Below, piece after piece: positions 8,542 to 17,302 of a stretch of DNA of 64,000 nt. Each line of letters opens with the position of its first letter. Position 1 is the stretch's first letter. The stretch is from Stutzerimonas stutzeri. Its GTDB lineage: Bacteria > Pseudomonadota > Gammaproteobacteria > Pseudomonadales > Pseudomonadaceae. The notes below the pieces were generated by a model that saw nothing but the letters and a program-made list of their open reading frames with translations, was not told the DNA's origin and searched no databases. The stretch is from the NCBI RefSeq assembly GCF_038561965.1, contig NZ_CP139348.1, positions 4,712,001 through 4,776,000 on the forward strand. The letters are read 5' to 3'. A program made the translations under genes and the position numbers.

Positions 8542-9713
8542 TGCATCTTCTCCTTCATCAAGCTCCAGGTGTGGTCCCAGGACATGTCGCCGAGTATTTC
8601 GTCGGCCTTGGCCAACAGCGCATCACGGTCCTGGGCGTCGGCTAGGGCCGCTTCGGTGGCAGCGACGAACGCCTCGGCGCTGTCGGCGATGCGCACGATG
8701 CCGGTGTCGCCGTAGGTTCGCACCACATCGGTGATCGGCGTGGACACCACCGGGCAACCGCCGGCGAGGTATTCGGGGGTTTTGGTCGGGCTGATGAAAC
8801 GGGTCGACTCGTTCAGCGCGAACGGCATGATCGCCACGTCCCAGCCCGACAGGTAATGCGGCAGCTCGTCGTAGGTCTTGCCGCCGAGGTAATGGATGTT
8901 GTCGCGTTGCGGCAGTTCGGCCGGGTCGATTTTGACCACCGGGCCGATCAGCACGATCTGCCAGTCCGGCTTCATTCGCGCGACCTGCTCGATCAGTTCG
9001 AGGTCCAGGCGCTCATCGATCACGCCATAGAAGCCCAGACGCGGATGCGCGATCTCGGCCTGGTCGTCCGGGTCGTGCTGCGGTCGGCGCGCCGCGGCGA
9101 AGTGTTCGACATCGACGCTGCTGGGAAACGGGTGGGCATTTTCGTGGCGCTGGCGCTTGGCCTCGTAGAGGCTGTAGCCCCCGGTGAAGACCAGGTTGGC
9201 GCGGCACATCAACTCCACTTCGCGCTCGACCAGCTGTGGTGGCGCGCCACGGAATGCCGAGAGTTCATCCATGCAGTCGTAGACGATCAGGCTCGGTGCC
9301 AGGTGGTCGGAAAAGGCCAGGCTCATCGGCGTGTAGTACCAGAGCATCAGCTGGTTGACGCCGAGCTTCTCCAGGTAGCCATCGAGCAACTGGCGCTGCA
9401 CGCGGTTCGCATCCTCACCCTCGCAGCCCGCCGGCAGACGTGGAATCAGCACCTGTACACCGTTCTCCTCGGGACGCACTTCCAGCCAGGGCTGGGCATC
9501 CTCGGTGGGAATCGGTTCTTCGTGGAAGAGCACGTTGTAGTCGCGAGCGAAGCGCGACATCAGGTGCTGTGGGCGCTGGTAGACGAAGCTCCAGCGCAGA
9601 TGCGACAGGCACAGCAAGGTCGGTACCTGGTCGTCGAAGACCACTTCGGCTGGCGCCTGCTGCGCGTTACGGGATTTGCCGATGTCGTATTGGAAAGGGC
9701 CGGCCCAGCTCAT
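8529..9713 (-). CDS. Glycosyltransferase, group 1 type
   Basis: A 394-residue GT-B-fold glycosyltransferase. The N-terminal half contains LLCLSHLRWSFVYQRPQHLMSRFA and YDCMDELSAF; the C-terminal half has the donor-site pattern FALNESTRFISPTKTPEYLAGGCPVVSTPI, where the family-1 Glu (TPEYLAGG) sits. It is the first gene of a five-gene minus-strand operon. With UDP-galactopyranose mutase next to it, a galactofuranosyl donor is plausible but not shown. The start at 9713 (MSWAGPFQYDIGK) follows GAGGTGCTAG. Confidence 0.88.
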   Translation of the reverse strand: MSWAGPFQYDIGKSRNAQQAPAEVVFDDQVPTLLCLSHLRWSFVYQRPQHLMSRFARDYNVLFHEEPIPTEDAQPWLEVRPEENGVQVLIPRLPAGCEGEDANRVQRQLLDGYLEKLGVNQLMLWYYTPMSLAFSDHLAPSLIVYDCMDELSAFRGAPPQLVEREVELMCRANLVFTGGYSLYEAKRQRHENAHPFPSSVDVEHFAAARRPQHDPDDQAEIAHPRLGFYGVIDERLDLELIEQVARMKPDWQIVLIGPVVKIDPAELPQRDNIHYLGGKTYDELPHYLSGWDVAIMPFALNESTRFISPTKTPEYLAGGCPVVSTPITDVVRTYGDTGIVRIADSAEAFVAATEAALADAQDRDALLAKADEILGDMSWDHTWSLMKEKMQCAI

Positions 9714-10142
9714 CTAGCACCTCATGTCGGTAACCGTGCCCAGGCACTCCTGCCCGTCACCTGCCACTCCGATGCCAGCGCTGCCCTGCGTAAGGCGTTT
9801 CAACGTGCGGCACGGGTTTCGAAACGCTTTTGAAACGTCCTACGAACCTGCGCCGCCTGCTCGTAATGGACGGCATCCACCGTAACGGGTTCCCGCCAAT
9901 CATCCGATAGCGCGGGCGTCGACCGGCTGGCGGGTCAATGGAACTCGCTCGAACCTCGTCTCGTCCCTATCAGCAGGACGCCTGATTTAAGAGCCGGCAT
10001 CGGAACCCCTCGCGCGCAGCTTGTTGTAGCCGTCCCGTTCCGTTTCGCCGAACCCAATTACGGAGACTCATGCAGCGCCAGCCACGGCCAGCCGCAGTGT
10101 CCCGAGCGTGTCGAAAAGACTGCGATTTCGGAGGTAGAGAAC
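9714..10142. promoter_or_regulatory. Divergent control region of the glycan operon and galE
   Basis: A 429-bp gap between divergently transcribed genes, so it should carry both promoters. I see no strong sigma70 pair. A repeated TTTCGAAACGC/TTTTGAAACGT segment lies at 9818-9840. The galE Shine-Dalgarno GGAGG is at 10130-10134. Confidence 0.4.
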
Positions 10143-11201
10143 ATGATTCTGGTAACAGGAGGGGCTGGATACATAGGCTCGCACGCAGTGCTCGAATTGC
10201 TACAGGCCGGGCACGAAGTGCTGGTGCTCGACAACCTGTGCAACAGCTCGAAGCTGGCCCTGGACCGAGTCGAGCACTTGGCCGGTCGGCCGCTGCACTT
10301 CGTCAAGGGCGACGTGCGCAATCGCGCCCTGCTCAAGGCGCTGTTCGCTGCCTATCCGATCAGCGCGGTGATGCACTTCGCCGGCCTCAAGGCGGTTGGC
10401 GAAAGCGTGCGCGAACCACTGCGCTATTACGAAACCAACGTCGGCGGCAGCATCGCGCTGTGCCAGGCGATGGCCGAAGCCGGCATCTTCAAGCTGGTGT
10501 TTAGCTCATCGGCCACGGTTTACGGCGAGTCGCCGGTAATGCCCATCACCGAGGACCGCCCCACCGGCGTGCCGACCAATCCCTACGGCCAGTCCAAGCT
10601 GATGGCCGAGAACGTGCTCAAGGGCCTGGCCGACTCTGACCCGCGCTGGTCCATCGGTTTGCTGCGCTACTTCAACCCGATCGGCGCGCATGACTCGGGG
10701 CTGATCGGCGAAGACCCCAACGGCGTACCGAACAACCTGCTGCCGTACATGTTGCAGGTGGCGGTGGGCCGTCGAAAGCAACTGAGCGTCTACGGTAACG
10801 ACTATCCGACACCGGATGGCACCGGCGTCCGCGATTACATTCACGTGGTCGATCTGGCCAAGGGACACCTGAAAGCGCTGGAGCGCCTGCAGCTGATTCA
10901 TGGTGTTTCCACGTGGAACCTCGGCACCGGCAAGGGGCATTCGGTACGCGAAATGATCACCGCGTTCGAGGAGGTCACGGGCCGCGCCCTGCCCCATGTG
11001 ATCAAACCGCGCCGCGCTGGCGACATTGCCCAATGCTGGTCAGACCCGACCAAGGCGGAAAACGAACTTGGCTGGCGCGCCGAGAAGGACCTGACCACCA
11101 TGCTCGCCGATGCCTGGCGCTGGCAGAGCCGCAACCCGCGCGGCTATGCAGCGGACAAAGTCGCGGCTGCGGACGCCACCGAGACCGCATTGGCCAGCTG
11201 A
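10143..11201 (+). CDS. galE: UDP-glucose 4-epimerase
   Basis: A 352-residue extended SDR enzyme that interconverts UDP-glucose and UDP-galactose using bound NAD. The Rossmann motif GGAGYIGSH is at residues 6-14, the catalytic SSSAT at 121-125 and Tyr148-x3-Lys152 (YGQSK). KLAL, MHFAGLKAVGES and RYFNPIGAHDSG are GalE signatures. Start follows GGAGG by 8 bases. It is divergent from the glf-containing operon; UDP-galactose from GalE is the substrate of Glf, so they probably form one pathway. Confidence 0.95.
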   Translation: MILVTGGAGYIGSHAVLELLQAGHEVLVLDNLCNSSKLALDRVEHLAGRPLHFVKGDVRNRALLKALFAAYPISAVMHFAGLKAVGESVREPLRYYETNVGGSIALCQAMAEAGIFKLVFSSSATVYGESPVMPITEDRPTGVPTNPYGQSKLMAENVLKGLADSDPRWSIGLLRYFNPIGAHDSGLIGEDPNGVPNNLLPYMLQVAVGRRKQLSVYGNDYPTPDGTGVRDYIHVVDLAKGHLKALERLQLIHGVSTWNLGTGKGHSVREMITAFEEVTGRALPHVIKPRRAGDIAQCWSDPTKAENELGWRAEKDLTTMLADAWRWQSRNPRGYAADKVAAADATETALAS

Positions 11202-11312
11202 GCCCTGGTCGCCGGCTGGCTTTGGCCGCGCGACCATGCATGCCTGCTCGACCGAACGCGAGCGCATCACAGCGGCTGTACAGCGGTGATGCGCCTGCGT
11301 CTACCTGAGGCT

Positions 11313-11867
11313 TTACTGGCGCTCGGTCAGGTACGCCTCGGTGGATTGCACATTGGCATAGCCGAATGCCAGCGACGCCATGATCGCCGCATGCACCTGA
11401 GCCGCCGGCACCTTAGTGCCATTGAACTCCACATCACGCGATGCGCAGGCGTCGTGAATCACCGTGCCGCTGAAGCCAAGATCGGCGCTGGCGCGAGTGA
11501 TTGCATCGATGCACAGATGGCTCATGTTGCCGACAATGGTCAGCTCGCTGATCCCACGCGCCCTTAGCAACGCCTCGAGTTCGGTGTCGCGGAACGAGTT
11601 GACGTTGTGCTTGAGGATCACCGGCTCGCCGTCGTGATTTTCCACCTTGGGATGAATCCGCGCGCCGTCCGAACCCGGCGTGAAAAATGGCGCATCTGCC
11701 GAGGCAAATTCGTGGCGGACATGCACCACCAGGTCGCCCGCTGCCCGTGCAACAGCGAGGATACGCGCCGCGTTGTCCGCAGCCGCCTCAACGCCGTGCA
11801 GGGTCCATTTGCCGCCTGGGAAATAATCGTTTTGGATATCCACCAGAACCAACGCTCGCTTGCCCAT
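11313..11867 (-). CDS. Cysteine hydrolase, isochorismatase/nicotinamidase family
   Basis: A 184-residue protein starting MGKRALVLVDIQNDYFPGG. The family's catalytic triad is visible: Asp10 in VDIQNDYF, Lys87 in VILKHNVNSF and Cys119 in VGNMSHLCIDAITRAS. Such enzymes hydrolyse amides or the isochorismate ether bond. The ATG at 11867 is preferred over the GTG immediately before it because AGGAG lies 6 bases upstream. Substrate is unknown; the MSHLCID segment is typical of the YcaC/PncA-like uncharacterised subgroup. Confidence 0.88.
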   Translation of the reverse strand: MGKRALVLVDIQNDYFPGGKWTLHGVEAAADNAARILAVARAAGDLVVHVRHEFASADAPFFTPGSDGARIHPKVENHDGEPVILKHNVNSFRDTELEALLRARGISELTIVGNMSHLCIDAITRASADLGFSGTVIHDACASRDVEFNGTKVPAAQVHAAIMASLAFGYANVQSTEAYLTERQ

Positions 11868-11906
11868 CACCTTCTCCTGTCATTGAGCCGGAAAGACGCA
11901 CCCGCG

Positions 11907-12407
11907 TTATTGGCGGTCGATCTTGTGACCGATGCCGGACGACGACAACGCCGGCTCGTCGCCGCCCCACTTCAAGCGGTTGTCGATACCATCCAGAGAG
12001 AGTTGCGCCGGGCCGTCAAACACCAGCTCCAGTTCGTGCTCGGCACCCGACACCTCGACGATTGCCGTCTGGCCATGCCCGAGTATTGCCGTGCGGACGC
12101 GGTTCTGACTGGTGTCCACCTCCAACCGGCCAACAGAGGTCGCGGTAACCGTATTGTTGATACCGGAAACTTCCAGCGCAGATGCGGTTTCCAGGCTGAC
12201 TTCATGGTCCGTTCCGTAGACCTCCACTGCACCGCAATTCCCGGTGAGGCTGATCTTGTTGGCGTGACCAGAGATGTTCACATCCTTGCCGAGACAGGGC
12301 ACATCCCGCGAGAGCTCGATGCCGTCCAGTTCGATCGGTTGAGCATGAGCAGCACCAGCCAGCAGCAGGCTGGCCACGAGCATCGCAACAGAAGCGCAAG
12401 CATTCAT
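11907..12407 (-). CDS. DUF3060 domain periplasmic protein
   Basis: A 166-residue protein with a Sec signal peptide ending AGAAHA-QP. The mature part is built of short repeating turns (ISGHANKISLTGNCGAVEVYG, then VEVSGAEHEL), suggesting a small right-handed beta-helix, as in DUF3060 proteins. The ATG at 12407 follows AAGGA by 8 bases; an upstream extension would remove the signal peptide from the N-terminus and is rejected. The 3'-to-5' neighbour on the same strand is trpI, with a 188-bp gap. Function unknown. Confidence 0.78.
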   Translation of the reverse strand: MNACASVAMLVASLLLAGAAHAQPIELDGIELSRDVPCLGKDVNISGHANKISLTGNCGAVEVYGTDHEVSLETASALEVSGINNTVTATSVGRLEVDTSQNRVRTAILGHGQTAIVEVSGAEHELELVFDGPAQLSLDGIDNRLKWGGDEPALSSSGIGHKIDRQ

Positions 12408-12595
12408 TCGCAAAGTCCTTTCGAGGCGGAAGAAGGCATTGGAACCCGCTGCGATCCGTTGATCGCTCCGCTGCCGTGCGGCGTAGGACTCGATGGCATC
12501 GGCCGAGTTCAAGCTGGCATGCAGCGCCTGCGAACGCCTCGGCACGCCGCGCGGTTTTGCCTTGCAGGAGCGGCGTGAACGAGCCCAGCCACAGT

Positions 12596-13504
12596 TCAAC
12601 CCTCTACGGCACCGTCTGCGCCATGCAGCTCAGCTCGCAGCCAGTCGGCCAAGCGCTCGGCACGTCGATCCAGCCGCCGCGCCGGCACCCAGAGGGCCAG
12701 CCTGGCACTGGTCTCGGCGAAGCCCCACGGCGCCAGTAGGCGTCCTGATTTCAGATCGTCGGCGACCAGCTGCTGCGGCGCGATAGCGACGCCCAACCCT
12801 GCGAGCGCAGCCTCCAGCAGAAAATAGAGATGTTCGAAGCCCTGCCCCATGCGCAATGCGTTCGCATCGAGGCCGTTGCCCTTCGCCCAGGCTGGCCATG
12901 CCTGCGGCCTGGACGCGGTATACAGCAGCGCTTCATCAAGCAATGCCGCGGGCGAGGCGCTGCGCAGTTCGGCGCAGCGCGGATGGTAGGGGCTGAGCAC
13001 CGGGCCTATACGCTCGGCGGCCAACTCGAACACCTGCATGTCAGCCGGCCAAGGCAGCTCAGCATACAGCAGGGTGGCGTCCAGGCCGGGCTTGCGTGGG
13101 TCGAGCTCGCCTTCGCTGGCCGACAACTGCAAGCGCAACTCTGGCAGGTCGCGATAGAGCCGATCCAGCCGAGGAATGAACCAGCGCGCCAGCAGGCTGC
13201 CGGGGCAACCGAGCACGAATGGCGCATCCACTGTTTGCTGGCGCAACTCGCCACAGGTGCTGCGCAAACGCTCGAATGCCTCGCCTGCCGCATCGCGTAG
13301 CCGCAGCCCGGCATCGGTGAGTTTTATGCCGCGTCCTTCCTTGCTAAACAGCGTAACGCCGAGGTCATCCTCAAGCAGGCGGATCTGCCGGCTGACGGCG
13401 CCGTGGGTCACGCTGAGTTCAGCTGCCGCTTGGCTTACGCTCTGCAGGCGTGCAGCCGCTTCGAAGGCGCGCAATGCGTTGAGGGGAGGAAGGTCTTTGC
13501 TCAT
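12596..13504 (-). CDS. trpI: LysR-type activator of tryptophan synthase genes
   Basis: A 302-residue LysR regulator. The N-terminal winged HTH covers residues 5-65 (LNALRAFEAAARLQSVSQAA, then ELSVTHGAVSRQIRLLEDD) and is followed by a periplasmic-binding-like effector domain. It is divergent from trpBA, the arrangement known in P. aeruginosa and P. putida, where TrpI senses indoleglycerol phosphate and activates trpBA while repressing itself. The assignment to TrpI rests mainly on position plus the characteristic LSVTHGAVSRQI helix. Confidence 0.9.
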   Translation of the reverse strand: MSKDLPPLNALRAFEAAARLQSVSQAAAELSVTHGAVSRQIRLLEDDLGVTLFSKEGRGIKLTDAGLRLRDAAGEAFERLRSTCGELRQQTVDAPFVLGCPGSLLARWFIPRLDRLYRDLPELRLQLSASEGELDPRKPGLDATLLYAELPWPADMQVFELAAERIGPVLSPYHPRCAELRSASPAALLDEALLYTASRPQAWPAWAKGNGLDANALRMGQGFEHLYFLLEAALAGLGVAIAPQQLVADDLKSGRLLAPWGFAETSARLALWVPARRLDRRAERLADWLRAELHGADGAVEG

Positions 13505-13637
13505 CAGTGAGTTTTCCTGACAGGTTGCGGCGATCTTATCGCTTTTTATCTGGGCCAGACTCGGTTAGTTTCCTGCCCATCGCGCAAAGTCGGGCTCATG
13601 CCTGGCGTGCCGCCACCCCTTCCCGCAGGAGATGACC
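13505..13637 (+). promoter_or_regulatory. trpI-trpBA divergent regulatory region
   Basis: 133 bp between divergent trpI and trpB. In characterised pseudomonads two TrpI sites lie here, one overlapping each promoter. I cannot assign the exact sites, but an AT-richer patch (GATCTTATCGCTTTTTATC) is at 13531-13550. The trpB Shine-Dalgarno AGGAG is at 13627-13631. Confidence 0.5.
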
Positions 13638-14849
13638 ATGACCTCATTCCGCAGCGGCCCTGATGCCAAGGGCCTGTTCGGCCACTTCGGCGGTCAGTAC
13701 GTCGCCGAAACCCTGATGCCGCTCATCCACGAGCTGGCCGCCGAATACGAAAAAGCCAAGCAGGACCCCGAGTTCGCCAAGGAGCTCGCCTACTTCCAGC
13801 GCGACTACGTCGGCCGCCCTTCCCCGCTGTATTACGCCGAACGCCTGACCGAGTTCTGCGGCGGCGCGAAGATCTATCTCAAGCGCGAAGAGCTCAATCA
13901 CACCGGCGCGCACAAGATCAACAACTGCATCGGCCAGATCCTCCTGGCCCGGCGCATGGGCAAGCAGCGCATCATCGCTGAGACCGGCGCCGGCATGCAT
14001 GGCGTGGCCACCGCCACCGTCGCCGCGCGCTTCGGCATGCAGTGCGTGATCTACATGGGCACCACCGACATCGAGCGCCAGCAGGCCAACGTCTTCCGCA
14101 TGAAGCTGCTCGGTGCCACGGTGATTCCAGTCACCGCCGGTACCGGCACGCTGAAGGACGCGATGAACGAAGCCCTGCGCGACTGGGTGACCAACGTCCA
14201 CGACACCTTCTACCTGATCGGCACCGTCGCCGGCCCACACCCCTACCCGGCAATGGTTCGTGACTTCCAGGCCGTGATCGGCAAGGAAACCCGCGACCAG
14301 ATGATGGCCCAGGAAGGTCGCCTGCCCGACTCGCTGGTCGCCTGCATCGGCGGCGGCTCGAATGCCATGGGTCTGTTTCACCCCTTCCTCGACGATGAAA
14401 GCGTGAAGATCATCGGCGTCGAAGCAGCCGGCCACGGCATCGAATCCGGCAAGCACGCCGCCAGCCTCAACGGCGGCGTACCTGGCGTGTTGCACGGCAA
14501 CCGCACCTTCCTCCTCCAGGACGCCGACGGCCAGATCATCGACGCCCACTCGATTTCCGCCGGCCTCGACTACCCAGGCATCGGCCCGGAACACGCCTGG
14601 TTGCACGACATCGGCCGCGTCGAATACACCTCGGTGACCGACGACGAAGCCCTCGCCGCGTTTCACAAGTGCTGCCGTCTGGAAGGCATCATCCCGGCCC
14701 TGGAAAGCGCCCACGCGCTGGCCGAAGTCTTCAAGCGCGCACCGACCCTGCCGAAGGACCACCTGATGGTGATCAACCTCTCCGGCCGCGGCGACAAGGA
14801 CATGCAGACCGTCATGCACCACTACGACGAACAGGAAGAACATATATGA
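13638..14849 (+). CDS. trpB: Tryptophan synthase beta subunit
   Basis: A 403-residue PLP enzyme that condenses indole and serine to tryptophan in the alpha2beta2 complex. The PLP lysine is Lys93 in HTGAHKINN, and the phosphate loop GGGSNAMG is near residue 235. The ATG at 13638 has AGGAG 6 bases upstream; the ATG two codons earlier is only one base from the same Shine-Dalgarno and is less likely. Its stop overlaps the trpA start (ATGA). It is controlled by the divergent TrpI. Confidence 0.97.
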   Translation: MTSFRSGPDAKGLFGHFGGQYVAETLMPLIHELAAEYEKAKQDPEFAKELAYFQRDYVGRPSPLYYAERLTEFCGGAKIYLKREELNHTGAHKINNCIGQILLARRMGKQRIIAETGAGMHGVATATVAARFGMQCVIYMGTTDIERQQANVFRMKLLGATVIPVTAGTGTLKDAMNEALRDWVTNVHDTFYLIGTVAGPHPYPAMVRDFQAVIGKETRDQMMAQEGRLPDSLVACIGGGSNAMGLFHPFLDDESVKIIGVEAAGHGIESGKHAASLNGGVPGVLHGNRTFLLQDADGQIIDAHSISAGLDYPGIGPEHAWLHDIGRVEYTSVTDDEALAAFHKCCRLEGIIPALESAHALAEVFKRAPTLPKDHLMVINLSGRGDKDMQTVMHHYDEQEEHI

Positions 14850-15655
14850 GCCGCCTGCAGACGCGCTTCGACCAGCTGAAACAGGAAAACCGTGCGGCCC
14901 TGGTGACCTTCGTCACTGGCGGCGACCCGGACTACGCCACCTCGCTGGCCATCCTCAAGGGCCTGCCGGATGCCGGCGCCGACATCATCGAGCTGGGTAT
15001 GCCCTTTACCGATCCGATGGCCGACGGCCCGGCGATCCAGCTCGCCAACATCCGTGCGCTGGCGGCCAAGCAGGATCTGGCCAAGACGCTGCAGATGGTT
15101 CGCGAATTCCGCCAGGGCAACCAGACCACTCCGATCGTGCTGATGGGCTACTTCAACCCGATCCACAAGATGGGCGTCGAACACTTTCTCGGTGAAGCCG
15201 TGGAAGCCGGTGTCGACGGCCTGATCGTGGTCGATCTGCCGCCGGAACATAACGAAGACCTTTGCGACCCGGCCCAGGCCGCAGGCATCGACTTCATCCG
15301 CCTGACTACCCCGACCACCGACGACAAGCGCCTGCCCACCGTACTCAACGGCAGCTCGGGCTTCGTCTATTACGTCTCGGTGGCCGGCGTGACCGGTGCC
15401 GGCTCGGCCACGCTGGAACATGTCGAAGAAGCCGTAGCCCGGCTCAAGCGCCACACCGACATACCGGTCTGTGTCGGCTTCGGCATCCGCACGCCCGAGC
15501 AGGCCGCTGCGATTGCACGGCTGACCGAAGGCGTGGTGGTGGGCTCGGCATTGATCGACCAGATCGCCAATGCCAAGAGCAGCGAGCAAGCCGTGGAAGG
15601 TGTGCTCGGCTTGTGTCGCGAGATCAGCGCCGGAGTGCGCGGCGCCCGCGGCTGA
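14846..15655 (+). CDS. trpA: Tryptophan synthase alpha subunit
   Basis: A 269-residue TIM-barrel enzyme that cleaves indole-3-glycerol phosphate and channels indole to TrpB. The catalytic residues are Glu49 (IIELGMPF) and Asp60 (PMADGPA), at the same positions as in the enteric enzyme. The ATG at 14846 overlaps the trpB stop as ATGA, so the two subunits are translationally coupled. A rho-independent terminator follows 20 bp after the stop. Confidence 0.97.
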   Translation: MSRLQTRFDQLKQENRAALVTFVTGGDPDYATSLAILKGLPDAGADIIELGMPFTDPMADGPAIQLANIRALAAKQDLAKTLQMVREFRQGNQTTPIVLMGYFNPIHKMGVEHFLGEAVEAGVDGLIVVDLPPEHNEDLCDPAQAAGIDFIRLTTPTTDDKRLPTVLNGSSGFVYYVSVAGVTGAGSATLEHVEEAVARLKRHTDIPVCVGFGIRTPEQAAAIARLTEGVVVGSALIDQIANAKSSEQAVEGVLGLCREISAGVRGARG

Positions 15656-15674
15656 CGCTCAACCGCCAGACCGA

Positions 15675-15710
15675 AGCCGCTGCCTCGTTTTTCAGAGCAG
15701 CGGCTTTTTT
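15675..15710 (+). terminator. trpBA rho-independent terminator
   Basis: Stem AGCCGCTG/CAGCGGCT (15675-15682 and 15698-15705) with a 15-base loop, followed directly by TTTTT and located just after trpA. Confidence 0.88.
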
Positions 15711-15867
15711 GTATCGCAGCCCCGATTGCGCCAGACCATGACTCAAGAGCCGTTTGCCGTCGAGGAGCGCCTCGACCAGCAAGGCAACCGGGCAGCGCTC
15801 ATCCATATGCGCCTGTCGGGATCAAACGCCAGCGCCTAGCGGGGTCCGGGCGATCTAAATTCCGGGT

Positions 15868-15885
15868 TTTGCATTTTGGTGCAAA
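15868..15885. promoter_or_regulatory. HipB-type operator O1
   Basis: TTTGC-N8-GCAAA. Extended arms are TTTTGCA and TGCAAAA. It has the same 5-N8-5 geometry as the E. coli HipB operator TATCC-N8-GGATA. First of three copies spaced 42 bp apart. Confidence 0.72.
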
Positions 15886-15909
15886 AACAATACTCTCGCC
15901 CTCCTTGAG

Positions 15910-15927
15910 TTTGCTTTCTATTGCAAA
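15910..15927. promoter_or_regulatory. HipB-type operator O2
   Basis: TTTGC-N8-GCAAA, starting exactly 42 bp after O1. Its right arm overlaps the proposed -35 hexamer TTGCAA at 15921-15926, so binding would block RNA polymerase. Confidence 0.72.
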
Positions 15928-15949
15928 ATAGTCCCGAGCAACCTATGGT
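15921..15949 (+). promoter_or_regulatory. Candidate hip promoter
   Basis: TTGCAA (15921-15926), a 17-bp spacer and TATGGT (15944-15949); each hexamer matches sigma70 consensus at 4 of 6 positions. Transcription would start inside operator O3, about 27 bases before the hipA ATG. Confidence 0.4.
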
Positions 15950-15951
15950 TC

Positions 15952-15969
15952 TTTGCAATCTTCTGCAAA
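15952..15969. promoter_or_regulatory. HipB-type operator O3
   Basis: TTTGC-N8-GCAAA, with arms extended to CTTTGCA/TGCAAAG, starting exactly 42 bp after O2 and ending 13 bp before the hipA start codon. It would cover the predicted transcription start. Confidence 0.72.
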
Positions 15970-15982
15970 GTCCTAAGCCGCC

Positions 15983-17302
15983 ATGCCCCACTCGCTAATC
16001 ATCCAGGCCTACCTTGAAGACAGTTGGCACGATGCGCTGGTCTTACAGTTCGCCAACTCGGGACAGGTAGATGGGCATCGCTGCGTGAGCGGCTATGTAC
16101 AGGATTACCTGCTCGACCACCTGGATATGATCGATTCGCCGTTCGAGGCTTCGGTCAGCGTCTGCCACCGGCTGGGCTGGAACAGCGTCCACACCAACGG
16201 CTTTCCCGCGTTCGTCTACGACATCATCCCCTCCGGGGCCGCGCGGAAAACACTGGAGCGTCGCTTCGGTCATGAGCGACCGGCTGGCATGGATCTCAAC
16301 CTGTTCCTGCTCGAACGTTGTGCGCCGGCGCCCATCGGCCATCTACGCGTCAAGGAATCCACCAGCCACATCGATGCCGGAAGCAGCATCGCTTTCAACC
16401 GCGCCGATGTGGTGGAGCGCACTAGCGCGTTTATCGAATACGCCTACGAGCAGGGTGCAGCCATCGGTGGCGCAACCGGTGCGGGCGGCGAAGCACCCAA
16501 GCTGCTGATGACCGAAGACACCCAGGGCCACCTGTATGCCGATGCCACCTTGGTCGACGAGCAGGCACACCGTCACTGGCTGGTGAAGTTCGCACGCAAC
16601 CAGGCCGGCGAGCGAGACCGCGATATCCTGCGCACCGAGTATCACTACTACCAGGCCATCCGCCAGCTGGGACTGGACACCATTCCGGCGGACGGGCTGA
16701 TGCTCGAGGAAGCCGACAAGCCGAGCCTGTGGATGCCACGCTTTGATCGGCGGGCCAGCGGCGGCAAGGTCGAGCGCGTCGCAATGGAATCCGTCTACTC
16801 ACTGTGCAACAACGCCCGGCCCGGTTCGCATATGCAACATGAGGACGTTATCGCCAGGCTCGCGCAGCTGTGGACAGAGGCCGACCAGCAGACGGAGATC
16901 CCTGACCTGATATTCGAGTATGTCCGTCGTGACCTGCTCAACCGCATCCTCGGCAATTCCGACAACCACGGCAGAAACACCTCCATCACCCGTAGCGGCG
17001 GCCGGCTCGCACTGGCGCCCATCTATGATCTGGCGCCCATGGTGCTCGACCCGGAAGGTATCAGCCGCGTCACAAAATGGCGCGAGGAGCGGCTGGGTGA
17101 ACCGCAGTGGCGAGACGTCTGTGAACAGCTGAAATCCTTCGCCGAGCCCGAAGACATTTATGAACGGTTGCGCCAAGCCGCACGGGAGTTGCTCGCCCTG
17201 CCCGATCTTTTGACCGAGATTCCTCCTGCCATCAAACAGGCGACCGGTCGCCTGCCGGTGCTACAGCTGGAATCCAACCTGAAACGCTGGGGGTTGCTGT
17301 GA
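15983..17302 (+). CDS. hipA: HipA-family serine/threonine kinase toxin
   Basis: A 439-residue protein, close to E. coli HipA in length. The C-terminal kinase lobe has the catalytic loop GNSDNHGRN at 324-332 (Asp327, Asn332), the Mg-binding YDLAPM at 348-353 and the ATP lysine in WLVKFAR (Lys202). The Gly-rich loop GGATGAGGEAPKLL at 162-175 replaces the enteric SIAGAQEK loop and lacks the serine at the autophosphorylation position; Thr165 is the nearest hydroxyl. HipA kinases usually phosphorylate aminoacyl-tRNA synthetases and cause dormancy. Unusually it precedes its HTH partner, whose start overlaps its stop. Three operators lie upstream. The target is unknown. Confidence 0.88.
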   Translation: MPHSLIIQAYLEDSWHDALVLQFANSGQVDGHRCVSGYVQDYLLDHLDMIDSPFEASVSVCHRLGWNSVHTNGFPAFVYDIIPSGAARKTLERRFGHERPAGMDLNLFLLERCAPAPIGHLRVKESTSHIDAGSSIAFNRADVVERTSAFIEYAYEQGAAIGGATGAGGEAPKLLMTEDTQGHLYADATLVDEQAHRHWLVKFARNQAGERDRDILRTEYHYYQAIRQLGLDTIPADGLMLEEADKPSLWMPRFDRRASGGKVERVAMESVYSLCNNARPGSHMQHEDVIARLAQLWTEADQQTEIPDLIFEYVRRDLLNRILGNSDNHGRNTSITRSGGRLALAPIYDLAPMVLDPEGISRVTKWREERLGEPQWRDVCEQLKSFAEPEDIYERLRQAARELLALPDLLTEIPPAIKQATGRLPVLQLESNLKRWGLL

